Source of the DNA: Streptomyces griseoflavus
GTDB lineage: Bacteria; Actinomycetota; Actinomycetes; Streptomycetales; Streptomycetaceae
NCBI RefSeq assembly: GCF_014649995.1
Contig: NZ_BMUC01000002.1
Span: 548,765-612,053 of the forward strand
Direction of reading: 5' to 3'
Length of the DNA stretch: 63,289 nucleotides
The translations under genes and the position numbers were made by a program. A model generated the notes under the pieces. It was not told the origin of the DNA. It worked only from the letters and a program-made list of their open reading frames with translations, and searched no databases. This document shows positions 1-8,966 of this stretch, piece by piece. The stretch's first letter is position 1, and the number at the start of each line of letters is the position of its first letter.

Positions 1-1
1 G

Positions 2-934
2 CGCAAGCAGCGCGAACTCGAGGAGGCGCAGCGGCGCGAGGCCGAACGGCAGGCGGAGGAGGCCCGGCTGCGTGCCGAGGAGGCGCGCCGGCGTGCCGAG
101 GAGGAGCGGCAGCGGCTGCTCGCCGAGGAGAAGGCACGCGCCGAGGAGGAGGCACGCCGCAGGGCGGAAGAAGAACGCCGCCGCAAGCAGGCCGAGGAAG
201 AGGAGCGGCTGCGCGCCGAGGCCGAGGCACTGCGGCTGGAGAAGCAGCGCAAGGCCGAGGAGGCCCTGCTGCGCGCGGAGCAGGCCCGGCGGCTGGCCGA
301 ACAGGCGGCGGCCGCGGCCGAGGCCGGACCGAAGACGACCGGCGGCCCCGGTGCCGCACGGCCGTCCGCGCCCGGGGCCTCCCGGCCGCAGGCCGACGAC
401 GCCATGACCGTGCCGACGCCGGTGGTGGCGCCGACGAACGCGTCGGGCGGACCGGTGGACGAGACGGCGGTGCTGCCGCGGGTGCCGGACGAGGACTCCG
501 GGCAGCGGCCCGGACGGTCCGGCTCCGGGGTCTCCGAGGCCGAGGTGACGACCGAGCTGCCGAAGCCGCAGGTCCCGCCGGGCGCGACCGACGAGACGGC
601 CGTGCTGCCCGCCGTGCCCCCGGGCGCCACGGACGAGACCGCGGTGCTGCCGCCGGTGCGCGGCGACGAGCGGGGCCGCGCCGAGGACCGGGTGCCGCCC
701 GGCTACTTCAAGGACGAGGAGCCGGCGAGCGGCTCCGGCAGTCCCGGGGGCCCGGTCGACCGCACGCGCGAGCTGCCGCAGGTCGACGCCGAGCACGCGC
801 CGCGCCGGCGCCGCAAGCGCTCCGACTGGGCCGAGGAGACCCCGCTGGACGACCTCCCGACCCTGGCCGACGAACTGCTGGGCCCGCACGAGGACGAGGG
901 CGACGACGACGGCCGCCGGGGACGCCGGCGCTGA
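2..934 (+). CDS. tmk: dTMP kinase fusion protein, C-terminal charged tail (partial)
   Basis: The frame is open from the window edge to a TGA at 932-934, giving 310 residues without a start. The first ~110 residues are almost only Glu, Arg, Ala, Gln and Lys in a heptad-like pattern and should form a long coiled coil. The rest is disordered and acidic, with repeats around (D/E)ETAVLP at 466-480, 592-607 and 634-651 and a degenerate copy near 758-775. No kinase motif lies inside the window. The assignment rests on position directly upstream of holB, a widely conserved tmk-holB order, and on my recollection that streptomycete tmk products are very large fusions with a membrane region and a charged tail. 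The function of the tail is unknown. Confidence 0.7.
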   Translation, partial: RKQRELEEAQRREAERQAEEARLRAEEARRRAEEERQRLLAEEKARAEEEARRRAEEERRRKQAEEEERLRAEAEALRLEKQRKAEEALLRAEQARRLAEQAAAAAEAGPKTTGGPGAARPSAPGASRPQADDAMTVPTPVVAPTNASGGPVDETAVLPRVPDEDSGQRPGRSGSGVSEAEVTTELPKPQVPPGATDETAVLPAVPPGATDETAVLPPVRGDERGRAEDRVPPGYFKDEEPASGSGSPGGPVDRTRELPQVDAEHAPRRRRKRSDWAEETPLDDLPTLADELLGPHEDEGDDDGRRGRRR

Positions 935-950
935 CCGGCCCCGCGGTGGT

Positions 951-981
951 GGGCGGGCACGGCCGTTGTCAGTGCCCGCCC
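951..981 (+). terminator. Hairpin between tmk and holB
   Basis: A perfect 10-bp stem (951-960 with 972-981) closes an 11-nt loop in the 104-nt gap. No T run follows, so it may be a weak terminator, an attenuator or an RNA-stability element for the downstream holB message. Confidence 0.4.
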
Positions 982-1038
982 GCACAATGGGACCCGCAGG
1001 ACAGAAGTGACGGACGCGACGGAAGGGCGGGCTGACCC

Positions 1039-2244
1039 ATGACCGTGTGGGACGACCTCGTCGGGCAGGAGCGGGTGAGCGGGCAGCTCGCCGCCGCCGC
1101 CCGGGACGCCGACGCGCTCGTCACCGCCGTGGCGGACGGCACGCCCCCGCCCGAGGCGTCGAAGATGACGCACGCCTGGCTGTTCACCGGACCGCCCGGC
1201 GCGGGACGCAACCAGGTGGCGCGGGCCTTCGCCGCCGCGCTCCAGTGCGTCAGCCCCGACCGGGCCCTCGGCGGAGCCCCCGGCTGCGGATTCTGCGACG
1301 GCTGCCACACCGCGCTGGTCGGTACGCACGCCGACGTCAGCTCGATCGCCGCCGTCGGCTCCCAGATCCTCGTCGAGGCCATGCGCGACACCGTCCGCAA
1401 GTCCTTCACCGCCCCGGCGAACGGCCGCTGGCAGGTGATCCTCGTCGAGGACGCCGAGCGGCTGAACGAGAAGTCGGCCAACGCCGTCCTCAAGGCCGTC
1501 GAGGAGCCCGCCCCCCGCACGGTCTGGCTGCTGTGCGCGCCCTCCATCGAGGACGTCCTGCCGACGATCCGCTCCCGCTGCCGCCACCTCAATCTGAGCA
1601 CGCCCTCGGTGGACGCCGTCGCCGACATGCTCGTACGGCGCGAGGGCATCGAGCCGGACACCGCCGCCGCCGTCGCCCGCGCCACCCAGGGCCACGTCGA
1701 CCGGGCCCGCCGCCTGGCCACCGACCCCGCCGCCCGAGCCCGCCGGGCCTCCGTGCTGAAGCTCCCCCTGCGGGTCGACGAGATCGGCGGTGCGCTGAAG
1801 GCCGCCCAGGAACTCGTCGACGCCGCCGCCGAGGACGCCAAGCAGCTCGCCGAGGAGATGGACGGCAAGGAGACCGAGGAGCTGAAGGCGGCGCTCGGCG
1901 CGGCCCAGGGCGGGCGCCTGCCCCGGGGCACGGCGGGCGTGGTCAAGGACCTGGAGGACATGCAGAAGCGCCGCAGGACGCGCACCCAGCGCGACAGCCT
2001 CGACGTGGCGCTGACCGACCTGACCAGCTTCTACCGCGACGTACTCGCCCTCCAGCTCGGCTCCCGCGTCGCCCTCGCCAACACGGACGCCGAGGACGCG
2101 CTCCAGCGCCTGGCCCGCGGCAGCTCCCCGGAGTCCACGCTCCGCCGCATCGAGGCGATCACGGCCTGCGGCGAGGCACTGGACCGCAATGTGGCCCCAC
2201 TGCTCGCCGTGGAGGCGATGACCATGGCCCTCAGAGCGGGCTGA
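1039..2244 (+). CDS. holB: DNA polymerase III delta-prime subunit
   Basis: 401 residues, the length expected for an actinobacterial clamp-loader delta-prime subunit, which helps load the beta sliding clamp in the replisome. The N-terminus has the WDDLVGQE opening typical of clamp loaders. The P-loop reads GPPGAGRNQ, with Asn in place of the catalytic Lys, consistent with delta-prime being a non-hydrolysing subunit. A zinc-binding cysteine group (CGFCDGC plus an upstream Cys) follows at about residues 74-94, and SRC of the sensor-1 region appears as IRSRCRH near residue 176. The tail is helical. An ATG with a GGAAGGG-like ribosome site precedes it. It probably shares a transcript with tmk. Confidence 0.93.
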   Translation: MTVWDDLVGQERVSGQLAAAARDADALVTAVADGTPPPEASKMTHAWLFTGPPGAGRNQVARAFAAALQCVSPDRALGGAPGCGFCDGCHTALVGTHADVSSIAAVGSQILVEAMRDTVRKSFTAPANGRWQVILVEDAERLNEKSANAVLKAVEEPAPRTVWLLCAPSIEDVLPTIRSRCRHLNLSTPSVDAVADMLVRREGIEPDTAAAVARATQGHVDRARRLATDPAARARRASVLKLPLRVDEIGGALKAAQELVDAAAEDAKQLAEEMDGKETEELKAALGAAQGGRLPRGTAGVVKDLEDMQKRRRTRTQRDSLDVALTDLTSFYRDVLALQLGSRVALANTDAEDALQRLARGSSPESTLRRIEAITACGEALDRNVAPLLAVEAMTMALRAG

Positions 2245-2330
2245 CGAACCACCGCCCCGGCCCACGCGTGACCGCGCAACTCGTACGAGGCACGACGTAC
2301 ACATAGAGCACTCGACCGGTCGCACACGGT

Positions 2331-2336
2331 TACGCT
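2331..2336 (+). promoter_or_regulatory. -10 hexamer of a predicted leaderless promoter
   Basis: TACGCT lies 6 nt before the ATG of the S33 peptidase gene and no Shine-Dalgarno is present, so transcription should start at or next to the ATG. The -35 region is weak. Confidence 0.45.
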
Positions 2337-2342
2337 CGGTGC

Positions 2343-3938
2343 ATGGACACAAGGCGTACCCACCGCAGGACCCGTGCCGGAGCCACCCTGCTCGCCGCCG
2401 TCGCGCTGCTGATCCCGGGCTGTTCGTCCGGGACCACCACGGACACGGCGAACACGGCGAACTCCGTGGCGAAGGAGGCGGCAGCAGCCCTCACCCCCCT
2501 GCCCGGCTCCACACCCGCGGCGCTCACGCGGTACTACGAGCAGAAACCGGCCTGGCGCGACTGCGGCACCCCCGGGTTCCAGTGCGCCACGCTGAAGGCC
2601 CCGCTCGACTACGCCGAACCGTCCAAGGGCGACATCCGTCTCGCCGTCACCCGCAAGAAAGCCACCGGTCCGGGCAAGCGACTGGGCTCCCTGCTGGTCA
2701 ACCCCGGCGGTCCCGGCGGCTCGGCCACCGCCTACGTCCAGGCGTACGCCGGGATCGGCTACCCGGCGGACGTGCGCGCCCGCTACGACATGGTGGCCGT
2801 CGACCCGCGCGGCGTCGCCCGCAGCGAACCCGTCGAGTGCCTGGACGGCCCGCGGATGGACGCCTACACGCGGACGGACATCACCCCCGACGACACGAAG
2901 GAGACCGACGCGCTGGTCGCCGCGTACCGGACGTTCGCCGAGGGGTGCGGGGCGGACGCGCCCGAGCTGCTGCGCCACGTGTCGACCGTCGAAGCGGCCC
3001 GGGACATGGACCTCGTGCGGGCCGCGCTGGGCGACAAGAAGCTGAACTACGTCGGTGCCTCGTACGGCACGTTCCTCGGCGCCACCTACGCGGGACTCTT
3101 CCCGCACCGCACGGGCCGACTCGTCCTGGACGGCGCGATGGACCCGTCCCTGTCCGCGCGGCGGATCAACCTCGAACAGACGGAGGGCTTCGGCACGGCG
3201 TTCACCGCCTTCGCCGAGGACTGCGTCCGGCGGAGCGACTGCCCCCTCGGCCGCGCCGGCACCAGCCCCGAACGGGCCGGCAAGAACCTGAAGGCCTTCT
3301 TCGACAAGCTCGACGCCCGCCCCCTGCCCACCGGGGACGCCGACGGCCGCACCCTCACCGAGTCGCTCGCCACCATCGGCGTGATCGCCGCCATGTACGA
3401 CGAGGGCGCCTGGCAGCAGCTGCGCGAGGCACTCACGGCCGCGATGAAGGAGAAGGACGGCGCCGGCCTCCTCTTCCTCTCGGACAGCTACTACGAACGG
3501 GACGCCGACGGCGCGTACACCAACCTGATGTTCGCCAACGCGGCCGTGAACTGCCTGGACCTCCCGCCCGCGTTCGACTCCCCGGACGAGGTGCGCAAGG
3601 CGCTGCCCGACTTCGAGAAGGTGTCCCCGGTGTTCGGTGAGGGCCTCGCCTGGGCCTCCCTGAACTGCGCGTACTGGCCGGTGAAGGCCACCGGCGAGGC
3701 CCAGCGCATCGAGGCGAAGGGCGCCGCCCCCCTCGTCGTCGTCGGCACCACCCGCGACCCGGCCACCCCCTACCCCTGGGCCCAGGGCCTGGCCGGCCAG
3801 CTCGCCACGGCCCGCCTCCTCACCTACGACGGCGACGGCCACACCGCCTACGGCCGCGGCAGCACCTGCATCGACTCCGCGATCAACACCTACCTCCTCC
3901 ACGGCACCCCGCCCACCGACGGCAAACGCTGCTCCTGA
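2343..3938 (+). CDS. Secreted lipoprotein peptidase, S33 tripeptidyl-aminopeptidase (SlpD/E-like)
   Basis: 531 residues with an N-terminal Arg-rich region, a hydrophobic segment and the lipobox LIPGC, so the mature protein should be lipid-anchored outside the membrane. The alpha/beta-hydrolase nucleophile elbow is GASYG with Ser near residue 240. Asp in TTRDPATPY near 474 and His in GDGHTAYG near 500 complete the triad, with the C-terminal TAP-type domain around them. Members of this family remove tripeptides from extracellular proteins, and streptomycete homologues are known as SlpD/SlpE or tripeptidyl aminopeptidase. The gene has its own promoter and stands between holB and tRNA-Thr. Exact peptide specificity cannot be read from sequence. 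Confidence 0.87.
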   Translation: MDTRRTHRRTRAGATLLAAVALLIPGCSSGTTTDTANTANSVAKEAAAALTPLPGSTPAALTRYYEQKPAWRDCGTPGFQCATLKAPLDYAEPSKGDIRLAVTRKKATGPGKRLGSLLVNPGGPGGSATAYVQAYAGIGYPADVRARYDMVAVDPRGVARSEPVECLDGPRMDAYTRTDITPDDTKETDALVAAYRTFAEGCGADAPELLRHVSTVEAARDMDLVRAALGDKKLNYVGASYGTFLGATYAGLFPHRTGRLVLDGAMDPSLSARRINLEQTEGFGTAFTAFAEDCVRRSDCPLGRAGTSPERAGKNLKAFFDKLDARPLPTGDADGRTLTESLATIGVIAAMYDEGAWQQLREALTAAMKEKDGAGLLFLSDSYYERDADGAYTNLMFANAAVNCLDLPPAFDSPDEVRKALPDFEKVSPVFGEGLAWASLNCAYWPVKATGEAQRIEAKGAAPLVVVGTTRDPATPYPWAQGLAGQLATARLLTYDGDGHTAYGRGSTCIDSAINTYLLHGTPPTDGKRCS

Positions 3939-4056
3939 CCGGCGCACCCACCCCGGAGGCAGCCCTCCGGCCCGCCTCCGGGGCCGGTACGAACCACCCC
4001 TCGAAACTGTGTAGACTTACCGACGTCGCTGATCGCACCATGGGTGCACCCAGCAC

Positions 4057-4130
4057 GCCGCCTTAGCTCAGATGGCCAGAGCAACGCACTCGTAATGCGT
4101 AGGTCTCGGGTTCGAATCCCGAAGGCGGCT
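4057..4130 (+). tRNA. tRNA-Thr (anticodon CGU)
   Basis: A complete 74-nt cloverleaf: acceptor GCCGCCU pairs with AGGCGGC, the D stem is GCUC/GAGC, the anticodon stem is ACGCA/UGCGU with loop CUCGUAA, and the T arm is UCGGG-UUCGAAU-CCCGA. The anticodon CGU reads ACG. The discriminator is U and CCA is not encoded, as usual in Streptomyces. Confidence 0.97.
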
Positions 4131-4139
4131 CTCTGAATA

Positions 4140-4174
4140 AGGTCCAGCTCTGTGCCCCTGAGCTGGACCTTTTT
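4140..4174 (+). terminator. Rho-independent terminator after tRNA-Thr
   Basis: A perfect 11-bp stem (4140-4150 with 4160-4170), a 9-nt loop and a following T run lie 10 nt after the tRNA. This is a canonical intrinsic terminator for the monocistronic tRNA transcript. Confidence 0.9.
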
Positions 4175-4205
4175 CGTTCAGCGGACGGGCCGCCGGCCGC
4201 CGCGA

Positions 4206-4442
4206 TCACCGGTTCGTATGCTGATGCGCCGTTCTCGTGATCCAGGACTGGCAGCCCCAGCGAGCGAGTCCACCCACGGCCAGGGACACCAGGATCGCCC
4301 CCCAGTCGATGACATGGGGCAGTCCGGGGAAGAAGGCGAAGAAGGCGAGCGAGAGGACGAGGCCCACGAGGAACGCGGCGATTCCCGCGTGGCGCCGCCG
4401 TGTGGCCGACTGCGGGTTCGGGTCCTTCCGGTCATCGGTCAT
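4206..4442 (-). CDS. Small two-helix membrane protein, unknown
   Basis: 78 residues. A charged N-terminus of about 20 residues (Asp, Lys, Arg) is followed by two hydrophobic helices, roughly residues 21-40 and 45-62, and a short basic tail. No enzymatic motif is visible. It is divergent from the glycosyltransferase gene with a 370-nt gap and convergent with the tRNA terminator. Codon bias matches the neighbours, which supports it over the longer overlapping frame on the other strand. I do not recognise the family. Confidence 0.6.
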   Translation of the reverse strand: MTDDRKDPNPQSATRRRHAGIAAFLVGLVLSLAFFAFFPGLPHVIDWGAILVSLAVGGLARWGCQSWITRTAHQHTNR

Positions 4443-4812
4443 GAACTACTCACTTCGTGATGTGGTGACACTGGCTCACGCGCCGCACCCCGTGATGCGC
4501 GTGAACATGCCGCCCGTCGGAACCTTCATCGTCCTGCCTCCCACGCTGTACTCGAGGGTCTGCACGCGGGTTGATCCGATCACACCGGTGGGCGTGGCCC
4601 GTACGAGTGGTGCCGGTGGTCAGAGCCGGGATGTCGGCCAAGGGGGCGTCCCACGGAGTCGCCGGGGGGCGCGGGGTGGGTGGATTGCCCTGGGTTTCGT
4701 ATGTACGGGTGGGTGGTGGGGGTCGTGGGGGTGGGTGGCGTGCGTGCGGCCTGGGGGTGAACGGTTAGCATCGCCCGTCAGCGGAGCAGCCGGCTGGAGT
4801 GGGGTGAGGGAC
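4443..4812. other. 370-nt divergent intergenic region
   Basis: This lies between the small membrane protein and the glycosyltransferase. On the + strand a TAGCAT hexamer at 4766-4771 could be the -10 of the glycosyltransferase promoter, giving a ~36-nt leader. A G-rich purine/pyrimidine tract (about 4650-4760) is visible. No operator repeat or coding frame with proper bias was found. Confidence 0.4.
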
Positions 4813-5706
4813 ATGGAGACGCCGAGGATCGCCGTCGCCGTCGTGACCATGGGGAACAGGCCGGCCGAGGTGGACGCGCTGCTGGAGTCCGTGGCGAAGC
4901 AGGACGTCGCGCCCACGCGGATCGTGATCGTGGGGAACGGCTGTCCGCTGCCCGAGTTCGCCCAGCGGCTGTCCCTGCCCGGCGAGGTCACCACCGTCGA
5001 GCTGGCGGAGAACCTCGGCTGCCCGGGCGGGCGGAACGTGGGGATCGAGCGGCTGCGGGAGTTCGGGGACGTGGACGTCGTCGTCGAACTGGACGACGAC
5101 GGTCTGCTGGTCGACGCCGATGTGCTGCGCCGGGTGGGGGAGTTGTACGCGGCGGACGAGCGGCTCGGCATCGTGGGCTTCCGGATCGCCGACGAGCTGG
5201 GGGAGACGCAGCGGCGTCACGTGCCCCGGCTGGGGAAGGCCGACCCGATGAAGGGCGGGTACGTCACCGGGTTCCTCGGGGGCGGGCACGCGCTGCGGAT
5301 GACGATGCTGGACGAGATCGGTGACTGGCCCGGCGCGTTCTTCTTCGCGCACGAGGAGACCGACCTCGCCTGGCGGGCCGTCGACGCGGGCTGGCGGATC
5401 CTGTACGCGCCGGACCTGCTGCTCCAGCACCCCAAGACCTCGCCGGCCCGGCACGCCATCTACTTCCGGGTGAATGCCCGCAACCGGGTCTGGCTGGTCC
5501 GGCGGCGGCTGCCGCTCGCGCTGATTCCCGTGCATCTCGGAGTGTGGGTCCTGCTCACCCTGCTGCGGAGCCGGTCGGTGCGGGGGCTGCGCGCCTGGTT
5601 CGGCGGGTTCGTGGAAGGGTTGCGGGAACCGGCCGGGGAGCGGCGGGCCATGCGCTGGGGAACGGTGTGGCGGCTCACCCGGCTCGGACGGCCGCCCGTC
5701 ATCTGA
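4813..5706 (+). CDS. Family 2 glycosyltransferase
   Basis: 297 residues. A GT-A fold is evident: AVAVVTMGNRP opens the nucleotide-sugar domain, the DxD-type motif is ELDDDGLL near residue 97, and EETDLAWR near 180 matches the acceptor/base region of rhamnosyltransferase-like GT2 enzymes. A hydrophobic, amphipathic C-terminus after residue 235 suggests membrane association. ATG 4813 is chosen because a GGGTGAGGG ribosome site precedes it; an in-frame GTG at 4804 is the alternative and the longer open frame upstream has no coding character. The acceptor and sugar are unknown. It probably acts at the inner face of the membrane in glycan or glycolipid synthesis. Confidence 0.82.
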   Translation: METPRIAVAVVTMGNRPAEVDALLESVAKQDVAPTRIVIVGNGCPLPEFAQRLSLPGEVTTVELAENLGCPGGRNVGIERLREFGDVDVVVELDDDGLLVDADVLRRVGELYAADERLGIVGFRIADELGETQRRHVPRLGKADPMKGGYVTGFLGGGHALRMTMLDEIGDWPGAFFFAHEETDLAWRAVDAGWRILYAPDLLLQHPKTSPARHAIYFRVNARNRVWLVRRRLPLALIPVHLGVWVLLTLLRSRSVRGLRAWFGGFVEGLREPAGERRAMRWGTVWRLTRLGRPPVI

Positions 5707-5737
5707 TCCGAGGGGTTCACCCGACGGCGGGAAACGA

Positions 5738-5778
5738 CGAGGGCCCGGTCGCTCACCTCTGCCGACCGGGGACCCTCG
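5738..5778 (+). terminator. Terminator hairpin after the glycosyltransferase
   Basis: Two 14-16-nt arms (5738-5751 and 5763-5778) pair with one small bulge around an 11-nt loop, 32 nt after the stop. There is no strong T run, as is common in Streptomyces. Confidence 0.6.
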
Positions 5779-5892
5779 TGTGCGGACCGGGCCGCGGCGG
5801 CGACGCTCCCCCGAGCTGCGCGTTCTACGCGCGCACCCCCGGGCCGGATCCGATGTAGTGATCACATCAGACTTTGCCAACGGATCGCTAAC

Positions 5893-5943
5893 ATGAGGCC
5901 GATGGTTCTCCGTTCGGTCACCCAGGGCAGTGGTGCGGCGTGA
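5893..5943 (+). CDS. Possible 16-codon leader ORF upstream of the SARP gene
   Basis: ATG at 5893 opens 16 codons (MRPMVLRSV...GSGAA) ending in TGA at 5941-5943, which overlaps the GTG start of the SARP gene as GTGA. This arrangement would allow translational coupling. There is no good ribosome site for the leader, so it may simply be chance. Confidence 0.25.
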   Translation: MRPMVLRSVTQGSGAA

Positions 5944-8900
5944 CACGGCGCGGACTGCGGTTCGGACTGCTGGGGACGCCGGTTCTGTACGACGGCGGGG
6001 CGCCCGACGCCCCCGGGTCCGTCCAGGTCGTCGGAAGTCCCAAACTCCGCGCCCTGCTGGTGGCGTTGCTGCTCGACGCGGGACGGGTCGTGTCCGTCGA
6101 GGCGCTGAAGGACGCGATGTGGGGCGGTGCGCCGCCCGTCTCCGCGCTGCCCTCGCTGCACAACCACGTCGCCCGGCTGCGCCGGCTGCTCGACGACCCG
6201 GGCAGGCTGCTCACCGTGCCTACCGGGTATCTGCTGCGGGTCGGCGAGGGCGAGGTGGACGTGCAGGTGTTCGACGCGCACACCGCCGCCGCCCGTGCCG
6301 CGCACACGGCGGGGGACTGGGAGCGGGTGGCGCGCGAGTGCGCCGCCGCGCTCGCGCTGTGGCGGGGGAACCCGCTGGCCGGGCTGCCCCCGGAAGTGGG
6401 CGGCTACGCCCTGGTGAGGCGGCTGCGCGAGGCACGGCTGCTGCTCCTGGAGTGGCGGTACGACGCCGAACTGGCCCTGGACGGCGGACGCCTGGCCGAT
6501 CTCGTGCCCGAACTGGCGGCACTGGCCGCCGAACACCCGCTGCGGGAGTCGTACCACCGCCAGTTGATGCTGGCCCTGCACCGCACCGGCCGTCAGGCGG
6601 AGGCGCTGGTGGTCCACCGGGATCTGCGGGCCCGTCTGGCGGACGAGCTCGGCGTCGAGCCGGGGCCGGGGGTGCGCGAGGCCCATGTGGAGGTGTTGAC
6701 GGGGGGAGGGGAGCGGCGGCAGGAGCGCGGTCCGTCCGCGGGCGGTTCCGGTGGAGTCGGTGTGCCGCCCCGGCCCGCGCAACTTCCGCCCGCGCCCGGT
6801 CACTTCACCGGGCGCGACGCGGTGCGCGACGAGTTGATCCGGGTGCTCACCCGTGCGCCCGGGCCCGCCGCGGGGCCCCCGGCCGTCGTCGTCAGCGGTA
6901 CCGCGGGGGTCGGCAAGAGCGCCCTCGCACTCCAGGTCGCACACACGCTGGCGGAACGTTTCAGCGACGGCCAGCTCTACGTCAACCTGCACGGCGCCAC
7001 CGCCGGCATGACCCCCCTCACCCCCGCCCAGGCCCTCAGCACCCTCCTGCGTGACCTGGGCACCGAACCCTGTGCCGTCCCCGAACACCCGGACGCGGCA
7101 GCCGCCCTGCTGCGCTCCCTGCTCGCGCCCACCCGGACCCTCCTGGTGCTGGACGGCGCCGCGGACGCCGCGCAGGTGCGGCCGCTGCTGCCGGCCGGGC
7201 CCGGCTGCGCGGTGATCGTCACCAGCCGTTCGCCGCTCACCACGCTCGACGGGGCCGTCCGTGTCCCGCTCGACCCGCTGTCCGACGAGGACAGCGCCAC
7301 CCTGCTGCGGGCGGTCTCCGGCCGGGACGGTCTCGGCGCCGGGCATCCGCTCGTCGCGCTCACCGGCCGGCTTCCGCTGGCCCTGCGGGTCGTCGCCGCC
7401 CGGCTCGCCGCGCGACGGGCCCTCACGCCCGACGCCCTCGCCGGTCAACTGTCCGCCACCGACAGCCGGTTGCCCCACCTGGAGTACGACGACCTCAGCG
7501 TCCGCCGCTCGCTGGCCGTCGCGCACGACGCCCTCACGGTCTCCGAACGCGAGACGGACCGGGACGCGGCCCTCGCCCTGTGCCGCATCGGCGCGCTGGA
7601 CCTGCCCGCCTACGGCGCACCGCTGCTGGCCCGGCTCACCGGCACCGGCGAACGCCGGGCGGAGGCGGCACTGGACCGGCTCGTCGACGTGGCCCTCGTG
7701 GAGGAGACGGCGTACGGCCGCTACGCCCCCCACGACCTGGTCCGTGACTTCGCCCGCGAACGGGCCCGGGCGGCGGCCGATACGGAAGGCGGCCCGCGCG
7801 AGCACCCCGCCGGGACCGCCCTGCGCTGGTACGCCGCCGTCGCCGAACGCGCCCTCACCGCGATCGTCGAACCCGGTCTCGACCAGGACGACCGCCGCCG
7901 CCCGACCCCGTCCCAGCCGCTCGATCACGCCGCCCACGTCGCGTCCGTGCCCCCGTTCGCCGACGCGCGGGCGGCCTTCGCCCGGTGCGACCGGGAGCTG
8001 GAGAACATCGTCACCCTCGTCGAGCGGTACGCCGGCGAGGACACCGGTGACGGTGGTGACGGGGGCGGACACGACGTCCACATCGCCGTCCTCCTCCGCC
8101 TGCTCCACCCCTACCTCCTGCGCGGCGGCCGGGTTCCCGAGCTGGAGGTGCTCGGGCGGGCTGCCCTGCGGGTGGCGCGGCGGCTCGGGGACGAGGCCGC
8201 CGAGGCGTGCGCGCTGGGCGACCTGGCGGGCCTGCACTTCCTGACCGGCCGCACCGGCGAGGCCCTCGCCCTCACCGACCGGGCGCTGGAGATCTGGCGG
8301 CGGCTCGGTGCCGTCTCCTGGATCCGGCGGTCGCTCAACAACCGGGGGCTGCTGCTCGAAGGGCTCGGCCGGTACGCCGAGTCGGAGCGGGCACTGCGGC
8401 AGAGCCTCGCCTACTCACGGCAGCTGGACGACCCCTACGGCGAGGCCGTCACCCTCAGCCACCTGGGCAACCTGTACGAGCACACCGATCCGCGCGCGGC
8501 GATCGAGCAGCACCGGCGTTCGCTCGCGATCGGGGACGGGATCGCGGCGGTCATCGTGCGGCACACCGCGCACTGCAACATCGGCTACGCCCACCTCCGG
8601 CTGGGCGAACCGGCCTCGGCCCTACCGCACTTCGAGGAGAGTCTGCGCATCCTCGGCGGGCACGGCGACTGGCACGGCGAGTCGCAGACCCGGCTCGGCC
8701 TGGTGCGCGCCCTGCGGCAGCTGGGGCGCTCCGGGCGGGCCGACGCCGAGTGCGCCGAACTGCTGCGCCGCGCGGACGCCCGCGCCGACCGCTACACCGG
8801 CGCTCTGGCCCGCCACCAGTACGGTCTGCTGCTGCGCGAGCGGGGGCGGGTGGGCGAGGCGAGGGAGCAGTGGCGGTCGGCGCTCGCCGCGCTGGACGGC

Positions 8901-8966
8901 ACCGACGAGCGGGCCGTGGTGGAGGAGCTGCGCCGACTGGTGGCCGGGGCCCGGCCGGTCAGCTGA
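5940..8966 (+). CDS. SARP/AfsR-type transcriptional regulator with NB-ARC and TPR domains
   Basis: 1008 residues. An OmpR-like winged-helix domain comes first (about 1-95, with LRALLVALLLDAGRVVSV and LPSLHNHVARLRRLLDD). The BTAD activation domain follows (about 100-250) and then an NB-ARC ATPase with the Walker A GTAGVGKSAL at about 320-329 and LLVLDGAAD as Walker B. From ~residue 700 to the end TPR repeats are visible (ALGDLAGLHFLTGRTGEAL, LNNRGLLLEGLGRYAESE). This is the AfsR architecture, used to activate secondary-metabolite or morphogenetic genes. No biosynthetic cluster is adjacent, so the target is unknown. The GTG start is the first codon giving the conserved N-terminus. Its TGA directly abuts the stop of the convergent polymerase gene. 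Confidence 0.88.
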   Translation: MTRRGLRFGLLGTPVLYDGGAPDAPGSVQVVGSPKLRALLVALLLDAGRVVSVEALKDAMWGGAPPVSALPSLHNHVARLRRLLDDPGRLLTVPTGYLLRVGEGEVDVQVFDAHTAAARAAHTAGDWERVARECAAALALWRGNPLAGLPPEVGGYALVRRLREARLLLLEWRYDAELALDGGRLADLVPELAALAAEHPLRESYHRQLMLALHRTGRQAEALVVHRDLRARLADELGVEPGPGVREAHVEVLTGGGERRQERGPSAGGSGGVGVPPRPAQLPPAPGHFTGRDAVRDELIRVLTRAPGPAAGPPAVVVSGTAGVGKSALALQVAHTLAERFSDGQLYVNLHGATAGMTPLTPAQALSTLLRDLGTEPCAVPEHPDAAAALLRSLLAPTRTLLVLDGAADAAQVRPLLPAGPGCAVIVTSRSPLTTLDGAVRVPLDPLSDEDSATLLRAVSGRDGLGAGHPLVALTGRLPLALRVVAARLAARRALTPDALAGQLSATDSRLPHLEYDDLSVRRSLAVAHDALTVSERETDRDAALALCRIGALDLPAYGAPLLARLTGTGERRAEAALDRLVDVALVEETAYGRYAPHDLVRDFARERARAAADTEGGPREHPAGTALRWYAAVAERALTAIVEPGLDQDDRRRPTPSQPLDHAAHVASVPPFADARAAFARCDRELENIVTLVERYAGEDTGDGGDGGGHDVHIAVLLRLLHPYLLRGGRVPELEVLGRAALRVARRLGDEAAEACALGDLAGLHFLTGRTGEALALTDRALEIWRRLGAVSWIRRSLNNRGLLLEGLGRYAESERALRQSLAYSRQLDDPYGEAVTLSHLGNLYEHTDPRAAIEQHRRSLAIGDGIAAVIVRHTAHCNIGYAHLRLGEPASALPHFEESLRILGGHGDWHGESQTRLGLVRALRQLGRSGRADAECAELLRRADARADRYTGALARHQYGLLLRERGRVGEAREQWRSALAALDGTDERAVVEELRRLVAGARPVS

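Noticed and set aside
703-2352. 549-residue open frame on the minus strand over tmk/holB
   Set aside because: It is a Gly/Ala/Arg/Val-rich shadow of holB, as expected in very GC-rich DNA, with no domain signature.
4237-4812. Upstream extension of the glycosyltransferase frame, antisense to the small membrane protein
   Set aside because: The first ~190 codons lack typical composition and GT2 similarity starts exactly at ATG 4813, which has a ribosome site.
5862-8237. 791-residue minus-strand frame opposite the SARP gene
   Set aside because: It mirrors the SARP coding frame and has Gln/Gly/Arg-rich low-complexity composition without conserved motifs.
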